Shown piece by piece: positions 32,349 through 40,310 of a stretch of DNA of 46,643 bases. The translations under genes were made by a program, and so were the position numbers. The stretch comes from Candidatus Magnetobacterium casense (GTDB taxonomy: Bacteria > Nitrospirota > Thermodesulfovibrionia > Thermodesulfovibrionales > Magnetobacteriaceae): the NCBI RefSeq assembly GCF_000714715.1, contig NZ_JMFO01000024.1, positions 1 through 46,643 on the forward strand, written 5' to 3'. The notes under the pieces were generated by a model, which saw only the letters and a program-made list of their open reading frames with translations, searched no databases and was not told the origin of the DNA. Every line of letters starts with the position of its first letter. Position 1 is the stretch's first letter.

Positions 32349-33729
32349 AAAAGATACGCCTGACTTAGAGGGGATAACGCTGCTTATTGTTGATGATGCC
32401 CCTGCCTCCCTGGCAGCCATAGAGAGGCATTTTATACACTCAGGGGGGATGACCTACAGGGCCTGCAGCGTGCAAGAGGCACTGGGTATAATTTCCGCAA
32501 TACACGTAGACGTAGTCCTTGCCATTGCGCACCAGAGACATGCCAACTGGAGGATGCTTGTGGAGGGTTTTAAAAACGCCAATCCGGCGGGTATTTTCTA
32601 CTATATGGGTGGACATTACCTGGAGACACCCATTGAGGTGTTCAGCGCCGGTGTTGAAGACTACCTGGACAGCGATATAGCCCCCGAGCGATTTGTCCGG
32701 ATGGTGGAAATGCGTCTTGGCAGGAGCCAGGGCAAGAGCACCGCCCTGACCCTCGTAGACCCCATCGTGAGCAGACTTCGCCCCTATTTTCGGTTTCGCT
32801 CACCGGCCATGTATCGGGCACTTGAGAATCTGCCCGCAATGGCGGCCTCCAATCAGACGATACTCATCTCCGGACAAACGGGAACCGGTAAGGAGATGGT
32901 TGCGCGTGCCGTGCACGTCCTGAGCAAACGGGCGGATGGTCCGTTTGTGGCCGTCAACTGTGGGGCGATCCCCGAGGGACTCATCGAGGACGAGCTTTTT
33001 GGGCACGAAAAGGGCGCCTTTACCGGGGCACTTCGCATGCGCAGGGGGAAGTTTGAGGAGGCCGATGGCGGCACCCTCTTGCTCGATGAGATCGGGGATA
33101 TGCCTCTGGTGTTGCAGGTGCGGCTGCTGAGGGTGCTGGAGGACAATCGCTTTTACAGGGTCGGGGGGGACGTCCCCGTGTCCTTTAACGTGCGCATCAT
33201 AGCGGCAACTCGCAGGGAGCTTGAAAAGGCCGTTGAAGAGGGGGTCTTTCGGGATGACCTGTACTATCGCCTGAACATCCTGCGCATACACCTGCCACCC
33301 TTGAGTCAACGCCCCGAAGACATTGCCTATCTGGCATTCTTTTTCCTTGCCAGGGCATTTACCGAAATGAACCTTGCTCCGCCCTATCCTGCCCTGTCCG
33401 CTGCCACCATTGACCTCATCGAGCATCTGGCCTGGAAGGGCAATGTCCGTGAATTGCGAAACGTCATGACGCGTGTTGCCATCCTCCTGCCACCAGAGGT
33501 CAAACTGATCCTGCCCCAGCACGTGCTGCCACACATCGAGGAAAAAGAACGTCCCGTCTTCCATGACAAGACTGCTTCGGGCATCTTTATCCCCCTGGGT
33601 ACCCCCATGCAACAGGTCGAGGAGATCGTCATAGCAGAGACCCTCAAGGCCGTCGGCGGCAACCGCTCAAAAGCTGCCAGACTACTCAATATCGGTCTGC
33701 GCACCCTACGCAGAAGACTCAAAGAATGA
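32338..33729 (+). CDS. Sigma-54 activator with degenerate receiver domain
   Basis: 463 residues from ATG 32338, which overlaps the rimI stop; the longer frame from 32230 is unlikely. Residues 8-125 look like a receiver (TLLIVDDAPAS, VEDYLDSD) but the phosphoacceptor position reads VVLAIAH instead of an Asp, and the conserved Lys is missing. The AAA+ domain (about 160-385) is intact: Walker A GQTGTGKE, GAFTGA loop (about residue 226) for sigma-54 contact, Walker B LLLDEIGD and the arginine fingers FRDDLYYRLN. A Fis-type helix-turn-helix ends the protein (GGNRSKAARLLNIGLRTLRRRL). It should activate sigma-54 promoters without classical phosphorylation. The pilA promoters at 9368 and 10281 are the only sigma-54-like promoters I noticed in this window, but a link is inference. 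No partner kinase is adjacent. Confidence 0.9.
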   Translation: MNAKKDTPDLEGITLLIVDDAPASLAAIERHFIHSGGMTYRACSVQEALGIISAIHVDVVLAIAHQRHANWRMLVEGFKNANPAGIFYYMGGHYLETPIEVFSAGVEDYLDSDIAPERFVRMVEMRLGRSQGKSTALTLVDPIVSRLRPYFRFRSPAMYRALENLPAMAASNQTILISGQTGTGKEMVARAVHVLSKRADGPFVAVNCGAIPEGLIEDELFGHEKGAFTGALRMRRGKFEEADGGTLLLDEIGDMPLVLQVRLLRVLEDNRFYRVGGDVPVSFNVRIIAATRRELEKAVEEGVFRDDLYYRLNILRIHLPPLSQRPEDIAYLAFFFLARAFTEMNLAPPYPALSAATIDLIEHLAWKGNVRELRNVMTRVAILLPPEVKLILPQHVLPHIEEKERPVFHDKTASGIFIPLGTPMQQVEEIVIAETLKAVGGNRSKAARLLNIGLRTLRRRLKE

Positions 33730-33751
33730 GGAACAAAAACCAAGGGTATCC

Positions 33752-33812
33752 TAGCCCCCTCAGACCCCCCTGCAAGGGGAGGGGTGAGCCACCCTGGCCA
33801 AAAGAACCCTTT
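33752..33812. repeat. GC-rich palindromic repeat, copy 7
   Basis: CCCCCTCAGACCCCCCTGCAAGGGGAGGGG, a split of the core seen in copy 10 (reverse strand: CAGGGGGGTCTGAGGGGG), plus a TGAGCCACCCTGGCC tail. It lies between two converging genes (ends 33729 and 33826), where it can act as a bidirectional terminator. Confidence 0.75.
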
Positions 33813-33825
33813 CGAAACCTTTTAC

Positions 33826-35070
33826 TCAGAACTGATAGACCATAGACAGTATATACCTGTCCTTGGCCCTGGACAGGTCCACGGCTGCATCTATCTGCCA
33901 TTGGTTAAACAACACCGTCCCTATACCGCCTGTGTAATGCCAGATATCTTCGCCACCGTCAGCTATAGCGTGAAAACTTGACCCCTCTTTTGCATACAAG
34001 CCATGATGAGGGTCATAGTATGTCCCAAGCCTTATGGCAATGGGAGTGTCCTTGAGCGGGAACACATACTCGGTGCCAAGGTGAAATTCCCATTGGTCTT
34101 TTATTTCAAAGTTCGAGGCAGGCTCCGTGCTACCGTTGTCCAGGGCATATGGCACACTAAAATCCTTCATTATATCTGAGTATTTGATGTACTTGCCTTC
34201 GGTAATGATAGTCCAGCGCTGTACTGGTTTTACCGCAACCCCTAATGACAGGGTATCTGGTATATTGAAAGTGTTGTTATGCAGGGAAACACCGCCACCG
34301 TTACTTTGGGGCAAGGCATAGGATGTTTCATAGTTAAAGCCGGGCATTCTGGCATAATTAACCCCAAAACGAAGCATCTCCAGCGGTACGTAAAGTACCC
34401 CAACCCTATAAGCCAACTTTATACCATACCCCGATGAACGATCGTGCATACGTGCGCTCTGGTCTATGTCAAATCCACTCTTTAAGCCCAAGCTATCCAC
34501 GCTTGCACCGGCACCAATGAACAGCGTCTCTCCAAAGAAGCCCTTTGCCACGCTTAATCCATACTCGTCGATGGATAATTTGTTAAAGCCTTCATATTTA
34601 TAACTGGTATTGAGGTTGGAGGCAAACTTTAAATGTGTGTTTGCCAGTCTGTTGTAAAACAACGAAACATGAATAAAGTCGTTGAACAGTTTCGTTGAAA
34701 AAGAGCCAAAAGACAGGTTTGTATTATCCGGTACGCTCCACTGATCAGACGTTGTTGGCCTGCCATCATTGCCCACGAACTCCCTGATTTGTGTATCGTA
34801 GCGTCTGAACGTACCTTCAATGGCGATCTGTGTCCTGGGTAACTGAGCCAACCCGGCAGGATTACTTATTGCAGAGGTTGCATCGTCGGCCAGGGCTACA
34901 AATGCACCGCCCATACCACTGGCCCGTGCACCGGGGGGGGTAAAGCTAAAGTCCGTATAAGCCCACTCATAGCTGTTTGTTATTGCAAACACCCCTGCCG
35001 GAGTTGTCAGCAAAATCAGCATCGTTAATGACAACAATAGCATAAAACTTGACTGTCTTAAGTTCTTCAT
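33826..35070 (-). CDS. Outer-membrane beta-barrel protein, FadL/PorV-like
   Basis: 414 residues from ATG 35070, preceded by AGGAGA; the longer frame to 35112 has no such site. The signal peptide (MKNLRQSSFML...PAGVFA) is followed by GARASGMGGAFVALADDATSAISNPAGLAQLP, the N-terminal hatch-like motif of FadL/TodX/PorV-type barrels. Then come alternating amphipathic strands, and the last residue is Phe (SMVYQF), a BAM-recognition end. It probably moves hydrophobic compounds across the outer membrane, or serves as a PorV-like accessory; the substrate is unknown. It is expressed alone. Confidence 0.85.
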   Translation of the reverse strand: MKNLRQSSFMLLLSLTMLILLTTPAGVFAITNSYEWAYTDFSFTPPGARASGMGGAFVALADDATSAISNPAGLAQLPRTQIAIEGTFRRYDTQIREFVGNDGRPTTSDQWSVPDNTNLSFGSFSTKLFNDFIHVSLFYNRLANTHLKFASNLNTSYKYEGFNKLSIDEYGLSVAKGFFGETLFIGAGASVDSLGLKSGFDIDQSARMHDRSSGYGIKLAYRVGVLYVPLEMLRFGVNYARMPGFNYETSYALPQSNGGGVSLHNNTFNIPDTLSLGVAVKPVQRWTIITEGKYIKYSDIMKDFSVPYALDNGSTEPASNFEIKDQWEFHLGTEYVFPLKDTPIAIRLGTYYDPHHGLYAKEGSSFHAIADGGEDIWHYTGGIGTVLFNQWQIDAAVDLSRAKDRYILSMVYQF

Positions 35071-35152
35071 AAAAATCTCCTGTCTAAATGTTTTTTCCAA
35101 CAACGTTAGCAATTCTCATTGAAGGTGTGAGCGACATTGCCATAATCTTGAT

Positions 35153-35208
35153 TTACCTCCCCTTGTGGGAGGAAATAAACACGTATGCCCTTGACCCCAT
35201 AAAATACC
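35153..35208. repeat. GC-rich palindromic repeat, copy 8 (partial)
   Basis: CTCCCCTTGTGGGAGG, then CCCTTGACCCCATAAAATACCACGT. The end matches copy 3 (TTGATCCCATAAAAACACCACGT). Most of the central module is missing. Confidence 0.55.
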
Positions 35209-35246
35209 ACGTATCTTAATGCCAATCAAATCGAAATCTGCTACAA

Positions 35247-35663
35247 TTACTGTCCGATTATCTTTACGAGGAGTCGTTTTTTGCGCCGACCGTCGAATTC
35301 GCCGTAAAAAATCTGTTCCCAGCGGCCAAAGTCCAGTTTCCCGTCGGTAATTGCCACTACGACCTCCCTGCCCATTATCTGACGTTTCATGTGGGCATCG
35401 GCATTGTCCTCGCCGACGTTGTGCCGGTACTGCGACACGGGCTCGTGCGGGGCCAGCTTCTCCAGCCACCTTTCGTAGTCGCTGTGTAACCCAGACTCGT
35501 CATCGTTGATAAACACCGAGGCCGTGATGTGCATGGCATTGACCAACACCAGCCCCTCCTTTATGCCACTTTCACGCAGACAGTTCTCCACATCCGGTGT
35601 GATGTTTTTAAATGCCCGCCGTGTTGGCACCTCATACCATAACTCCTTACGATACGTCTTCAT
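35247..35663 (-). CDS. YjbQ/UPF0047 family protein (secondary thiamine-phosphate synthase-like)
   Basis: 138 residues, the full family length. [23 protein letters not shown] (first metal His), then [36 protein letters not shown] and the closing KRLLVKIIG. Members show weak thiamine-phosphate synthase activity in Escherichia coli; the true role is unclear. It is followed on the same strand by nothing within 130 bases and preceded by the small lipoprotein gene (13 bases), so the two may be co-transcribed. Confidence 0.92.
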   Translation of the reverse strand: MKTYRKELWYEVPTRRAFKNITPDVENCLRESGIKEGLVLVNAMHITASVFINDDESGLHSDYERWLEKLAPHEPVSQYRHNVGEDNADAHMKRQIMGREVVVAITDGKLDFGRWEQIFYGEFDGRRKKRLLVKIIGQ

Positions 35664-35676
35664 AACTTAACCTCGT

Positions 35677-35895
35677 CTACTTTTTGATATCCGAAAGCCT
35701 CTCTTTGGCCTTTGTGGCGTACTCTGAATCAGGGTATTTCGTTACGATCTCTTCATACAACTGCCTTGCGTGTTCCCGATTATTCTGCTTTTCCTCAAAC
35801 TGCGCAGTCTCAAACAGTTCCCTGTCCTTCTTGCCCGCACATCCCGGTAGCAACAACACTATCACCACGGCTAATAAAACTACCAACCTCTTCAT
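35677..35895 (-). CDS. Small lipoprotein with one TPR motif
   Basis: 72 residues from ATG 35895; GTG 35910 is a possible longer start. The signal peptide MKRLVVLLAVVIVLLLPGC ends in a lipobox (LLPGC), so the mature protein is lipid-anchored at Cys19. The rest is one TPR-like helix pair (LFETAQFEEKQNNREHARQL; ATKAKERLSDIKK), similar to the first repeat of BamD/YbgF-type lipoproteins but far too short to be either. Likely envelope scaffolding; no function assigned. Confidence 0.75.
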   Translation of the reverse strand: MKRLVVLLAVVIVLLLPGCAGKKDRELFETAQFEEKQNNREHARQLYEEIVTKYPDSEYATKAKERLSDIKK

Positions 35896-36024
35896 TTTTA
35901 TTATAACCACCCCCTATAATTTTTATCATCATAACGTATATAATAATAGCATAGATAAGCAGGTATTTTGTTAGCAACAATGAGTTTAGAGACAAGCGAC
36001 TTTAGAGATACAGGTGATACTTTA

Positions 36025-36132
36025 CGGGGTCAAGGGGACAGCGTCCCCCGACATAAAAGGGGGTCCGTGAGTGGCGAGCCGCCCCTGGCTCAATCCCCCT
36101 TGTGGAGGGGTCTGAGGAGAGGCAAAGCCTCC
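36025..36132. repeat. GC-rich palindromic repeat, copy 9 (longest, before mutS2)
   Basis: GGGGTCAAGGGGACAGCGTC, a CATAAAAGGGGGTCCGTGAG stretch, GAGCCGCCCC, and CCCCCTTGTGGAGGGGTCTG with a GAGGCAAAGCCTC hairpin. It contains modules of several other copies joined end to end and extends into the 5' end of the mutS2 reading frame. Confidence 0.75.
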
Positions 36133-36146
36133 CATTCTTGTCTTTT

Positions 36147-38561
36147 ATGACAGACGATAGAGACATACAGGGCATCGAAGACAGCACGATGCGGGTACTG
36201 GAATTTGGCAAGATACTGGAGATGGCCGCTGCATTTGCCGTATCGACAGAGGGCAAGGCCCTGGTGGGTCGCATCAGACCCCTGGGAGATATCAACGACG
36301 TAAGACTCTATATCAATTTCATAAGCCAGTGGCGGGGGTTGCTCTCTGAGATAAAGCAGTCGGGTATAGAACCATTTGACAACCTAACCGAACACTTCGC
36401 CATGCTCAAGCCCGAAGGTGCCATCCTTGAACCCATACAGTTACGCCAGTTTCTGCCGCTGTTTGACTCGGCCATTAACCTCAGACGTCTGCACACGCAA
36501 AAGTCCTGGCCGATGATCCAGTCGATAGTATCGGGATTGACAACACACCCCAATCTCCGGCGCCTCATAGAGACATCCATAGACGTCGATGGCCGTATTA
36601 CTGATGAGGCATCCCAGGAACTTGCCGCCGTCAGAAGGAAGCTCGCCTCGTACGCCAACAGGGTCAAGGGTATCCTGGAACGTCTGCTCAAGCGCAAGGA
36701 GCTTGCCTCACACATCCAGGACAACTTCATAACCGAACGCAATGGGCGGTGGGTCGTCCCGCTGAAAAAGGACTCCCGAGGACAACTCCAGGGCGTGGTA
36801 CATGACATATCAAAGACGGGAGAAACCCTCTTTATCGAACCATACGAAAGCCAACCCCTGGGCAACGAAATAGAATCCCTCAGGGCAGAGGAAAAAATAG
36901 AGGAGTTTAAGGTACTCAAGCGCCTCTGCACCCTGCTCAGAGACGACCTCTCCGAAATAGAACAAGACTACCTGACGATTATACATATAGATGCCGTTGT
37001 TGCCGTGGCGGTCTTTTCCGACACCATGCGTATGACACCACCGGAGATCAACGAAGAACGCTTTATCAGAATAAACAAGGGCCGTCATCCTGTACTCTGG
37101 AAACGCCTCAAAAAAACCAACCAAGAGGCAAAGCTGGTTCCCCTTGACTTCGTACTTGGCCAGAAGTACAGTTCGATGCTTATAACCGGTTCCAACGCCG
37201 GCGGCAAGACCGTCGCCCTCAAGACCATTGGGGTGTTGCACCTGATGGCCCTTTCGGGGATGCACATACCGGCGGCATCGGGGACAACCATCCCGTTTGT
37301 CAGAAAGATATTTGTGGACATAGGCGATGAGCAGTCCATAGAGGACAACCTGTCAACGTTTTCGGGACACATGTATCATATAGCGGACATCCTGCGCAAG
37401 AGCGACGCCAACTCCCTCGTCCTGCTCGACGAGCTTGGTTCGGGCACTGACCCCGATGAGGGCGGCTCGCTGGGTAGCGCAATACTCAGGGCACTGACGG
37501 AGCGTGGGACGCTGTCTGTAATCACAACCCACCTGGGACTGCTTAAGCTCTTTGCATACACCGAAGAAGACATCACCTTTGGTTCAATGGAGATAGAGGT
37601 AGTGCATGATGGCACTGCCACGGTGTTCAGGCCCACATACAGCCTGACAATAGGGGAGTTTGGACGCTCACATGCCTTTGAAATAGCCGCCAACTGTGGT
37701 CTGCCACCCGCTCTCATACAAGAGGCCAGGGAGTTCATGACCGACTCGGATAGAAAAATGGAGTACCTCATCACCGACCTCAAGAGGATGCTCAAGGAAA
37801 ATAGAAAGACCCTCTCCGATGCAGAGGAGATCAAACAAGAGGCTATGAGGCTCCGTGACGACCTCGTAGGGGAACTGGACAGAACCCGCAGTGCAAACGA
37901 GGAAGCCCTTGCCGATACCTATCGCAAGGCCGAGGAGATACTACAGGGGTTGAAGGCTGAGGCCAAGGAGATACTGCTGTTGTTGCAACACTCCGACACC
38001 CAGAGGGTCAAGGGCATGGTCGTCAACATCGACAAGCGGATTGCCAAACTGCGGGAGAGTCGCAAGACACTGCAAAGGGAAAAACACAAGGACATCCAGA
38101 AACCCCAGCATGGTCAGCGAGTACTCCTGCGAGGGTTTGATGTGGAGGGGATCATACTCTCCGTAAATGAGAGAAAGTCGCGTTGCACGGTGCTGATAAA
38201 TGGCCGGGAGGTGGAGGTGCCTTTTACCGAACTCCTGGAATGTGAGGGCAAGCCGTTTGGCTCAGAGACGTCCCTTAAGCAGGGCAGGCAACATGTCTCC
38301 GACATCGACAAGTCGTTTGATATGCCACGGGAGTTGAACCTGATCGGTCAGCGGGTAGACCCCGCTCTGTCAACACTTGAGCGTTATCTCAACGATGCGG
38401 CCATTAACGATGTTGATCGGGTGAAGATCATACACGGGGTGAGCACGGGGCGTCTGGCTGGCGCAATTCGTGAGTACCTCAAGGACCATCCGCTGGTCAA
38501 GGGCTACAGAAAGGGCAACAACGATGAAGGCGGCGAGGCCGTGACAATTGTAACTTTATAG
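36147..38561 (+). CDS. mutS2: Endonuclease MutS2
   Basis: The frame is open from GTG 36102, but those 15 codons are repeat sequence. ATG 36147 is chosen; ATG 36189 (MRVLEFGKILE, the usual family start) is equally possible, and neither has a good ribosome-binding site. About 804 residues. N-terminal MutS core and clamp helices, ATPase with Walker A (ITGSNAGGKTVAL) and Walker B (LVLLDELGSGTDPDEGG), ITTHLGLLK, a long coiled-coil, and a C-terminal Smr nuclease domain (NLIGQRVDPALSTLERYL; VKIIHGVSTGRL). In the Smr first motif the usual His (LDLHG) is Ile. MutS2 suppresses recombination or rescues collided ribosomes, not mismatch repair. The Smr His change may affect nuclease activity. Confidence 0.94.
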   Translation: MTDDRDIQGIEDSTMRVLEFGKILEMAAAFAVSTEGKALVGRIRPLGDINDVRLYINFISQWRGLLSEIKQSGIEPFDNLTEHFAMLKPEGAILEPIQLRQFLPLFDSAINLRRLHTQKSWPMIQSIVSGLTTHPNLRRLIETSIDVDGRITDEASQELAAVRRKLASYANRVKGILERLLKRKELASHIQDNFITERNGRWVVPLKKDSRGQLQGVVHDISKTGETLFIEPYESQPLGNEIESLRAEEKIEEFKVLKRLCTLLRDDLSEIEQDYLTIIHIDAVVAVAVFSDTMRMTPPEINEERFIRINKGRHPVLWKRLKKTNQEAKLVPLDFVLGQKYSSMLITGSNAGGKTVALKTIGVLHLMALSGMHIPAASGTTIPFVRKIFVDIGDEQSIEDNLSTFSGHMYHIADILRKSDANSLVLLDELGSGTDPDEGGSLGSAILRALTERGTLSVITTHLGLLKLFAYTEEDITFGSMEIEVVHDGTATVFRPTYSLTIGEFGRSHAFEIAANCGLPPALIQEAREFMTDSDRKMEYLITDLKRMLKENRKTLSDAEEIKQEAMRLRDDLVGELDRTRSANEEALADTYRKAEEILQGLKAEAKEILLLLQHSDTQRVKGMVVNIDKRIAKLRESRKTLQREKHKDIQKPQHGQRVLLRGFDVEGIILSVNERKSRCTVLINGREVEVPFTELLECEGKPFGSETSLKQGRQHVSDIDKSFDMPRELNLIGQRVDPALSTLERYLNDAAINDVDRVKIIHGVSTGRLAGAIREYLKDHPLVKGYRKGNNDEGGEAVTIVTL

Positions 38562-38650
38562 GAAATCAGTAACTCATGTTACGCATAGAGACAGTGTTTT
38601 GCCGAAAAGGAGAGGCAATTGTGTATGGAATATACATTTGAACAAGGTAT

Positions 38651-38716
38651 AATGGGGTCAAGGGGACTGGTCCCCTTGCAGGGGGGTCTGAGGGGGGCGG
38701 AGCCGCCCCCTCTTTA
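38651..38716. repeat. GC-rich palindromic repeat, copy 10 (most complete core)
   Basis: GGGGTCAAGGGGACTGGTCC, CCTTGCAGGGGGGTCTGAGG and GGGGCGGAGCCGCCCCCTC followed by TTTATA, in that order. It folds as two strong hairpins, the second terminator-like. It fills most of the gap between mutS2 and the next kinase. Confidence 0.85.
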
Positions 38717-38742
38717 TACACTGTGCGTAAGGTGAGTCAGTA

Positions 38743-38790
38743 ATGGATGCTGCCGAGCGGTTCATCAAAAAAGTAACGGGCAGCCAGTAG
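38743..38790 (+). other. Possible 15-residue leader ORF before the kinase gene
   Basis: ATG 38743 follows GGTGAG and encodes MDAAERFIKKVTGSQ before TAG, 23 bases upstream of the kinase start. It could be a leader peptide or chance. Confidence 0.2.
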
Positions 38791-38813
38791 AGACAAGTCT
38801 TAGGAGGAAGAAA

Positions 38814-40310
38814 ATGGAAGGGGCAGAGACATTACACGGAGCAGGTTATAATCCGCAAGAGGGGGAAGCCCTCTTACGAGCTATAAGCGATACAGCCAAC
38901 GATGCCATAATCATGATGGACGAGGCATACAACGTTACTTTCTGGAACAAGGCAGCCCAGACAACGTTTAAGTACACACCGCAAGACATACTTGGTAAGA
39001 ACATGCTTGACACCCTGATAGCAGAGCAGTTTCATCAAACGTTAATAAAGAACCTGTGTGTCTTGAGAGACAATGAAACCTATGGAATCGGGACACCGTT
39101 TTATATAATGGCCTTTGGCAAGGACAGACAGGAAGTGTTTTGCCGTATCAACATATCGGCCATCAGGGTTGACGGCAAAGTACAGACTGTGATGGTCATC
39201 CGGGAGGCCATAGACTTCAAGCTCAAACAGAACCTTACGACGCTCAGAAAAGTAACGGAAACAATGCCTCTGGGTCTCTGCATTACCGACATGAATGGCG
39301 TGATACTTTATGTGAACCCTGTCATGGCTGAGATGCACGGATATAGCGCCAAGGAACTCAACGGCAAGGGGGTTACGGATGTCTTTTACAGTTTGTTTAT
39401 AGTTGCCGCACAGAATAACTTCGTGACAAAGGACATCGAATTAATCAGCAAGAGGAAAGACAAGGTATCCGTTTCCGTGGTATTGAACTCCGATATTGCA
39501 CGAAATGACAATGGAGAGCCCATTGCGATCTTTATGACATGTCAGGACATAACCTCATGTAAGAAGCTGGAGGTGGAGGTCTGTACATACAAGGAGTCCC
39601 TGCAGGATAAAATTAAAGAACGAAGCCTTCTGCTAAAGACCAATGAGGACCTGCAACTGGAGATCGTCAGGAGCAGACAGCATCAGGAGATGTTTGATAC
39701 AAAGATAAAGGACCTCAACATGCTCCTGAAGGAGGTTCATCACAGGGTAAAGAACAATCTCCAGATTATCAACAGCCTGTTGAGTCTCCAATCGGAGAAG
39801 CTCACCGACAAGGACATGCTTGGGATGTTTAAGGACATCCAGAATCGGGTCAGGGCGATGGCCCTGATACACGAAAAGTTATATCAATCCGCCTGTATGT
39901 CGGAGCTTAACTTCTATGAATACATCCAGGACCTGACCTACGAACTCGTAAACTCCTACAGTGACAATACATCCAAGGTGGAGCTGCTGCTTGAGATTGA
40001 CATCCAGACCATTGACATTGACATAGCGATCCCCTGTGGGCTGGTAATCAACGAGCTTATATCAAATGCCTTGAAGTATGCCTTTCAAAACTCCAAGGCC
40101 GGTAAGATACGGATCGTGTTCTACAAGAATGCCGATGGCAAGTACGTGCTTATGATCAGCGACGACGGCGTTGGCGTGAAAAATGGCATAGATTTTCGTA
40201 ACACAAAGTCGTTGGGTCTGCGCCTGGTACATGACCTGATCACGAGAAAGCTCAAAGGCACTCTCGATGTAGACACTAACAATGGTACGAAATACAAAAT
40301 GGTTTTCTAA
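38814..40310 (+). CDS. PAS-PAS sensor histidine kinase, HisKA_2 type
   Basis: 498 residues, no membrane span. Two PAS domains (about 20-135 and 145-265; SDTANDAIIMMDEAYNVTFWN and TMPLGLCITDMNGVILYVNP) and a coiled linker are followed by a HisKA_2 dimerisation domain with phospho-His in LLKEVHHRVKNNLQIINSLLSL. The ATPase domain has VINELISNALKYAF and SDDGVGV. HisKA_2 kinases often pair with regulators of general responses; none is adjacent. The start is fixed by TTAGGAGGAAG before ATG 38814. Its end overlaps the TMTC-like gene by 29 bases, so the two are translationally linked. Confidence 0.92.
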   Translation: MEGAETLHGAGYNPQEGEALLRAISDTANDAIIMMDEAYNVTFWNKAAQTTFKYTPQDILGKNMLDTLIAEQFHQTLIKNLCVLRDNETYGIGTPFYIMAFGKDRQEVFCRINISAIRVDGKVQTVMVIREAIDFKLKQNLTTLRKVTETMPLGLCITDMNGVILYVNPVMAEMHGYSAKELNGKGVTDVFYSLFIVAAQNNFVTKDIELISKRKDKVSVSVVLNSDIARNDNGEPIAIFMTCQDITSCKKLEVEVCTYKESLQDKIKERSLLLKTNEDLQLEIVRSRQHQEMFDTKIKDLNMLLKEVHHRVKNNLQIINSLLSLQSEKLTDKDMLGMFKDIQNRVRAMALIHEKLYQSACMSELNFYEYIQDLTYELVNSYSDNTSKVELLLEIDIQTIDIDIAIPCGLVINELISNALKYAFQNSKAGKIRIVFYKNADGKYVLMISDDGVGVKNGIDFRNTKSLGLRLVHDLITRKLKGTLDVDTNNGTKYKMVF

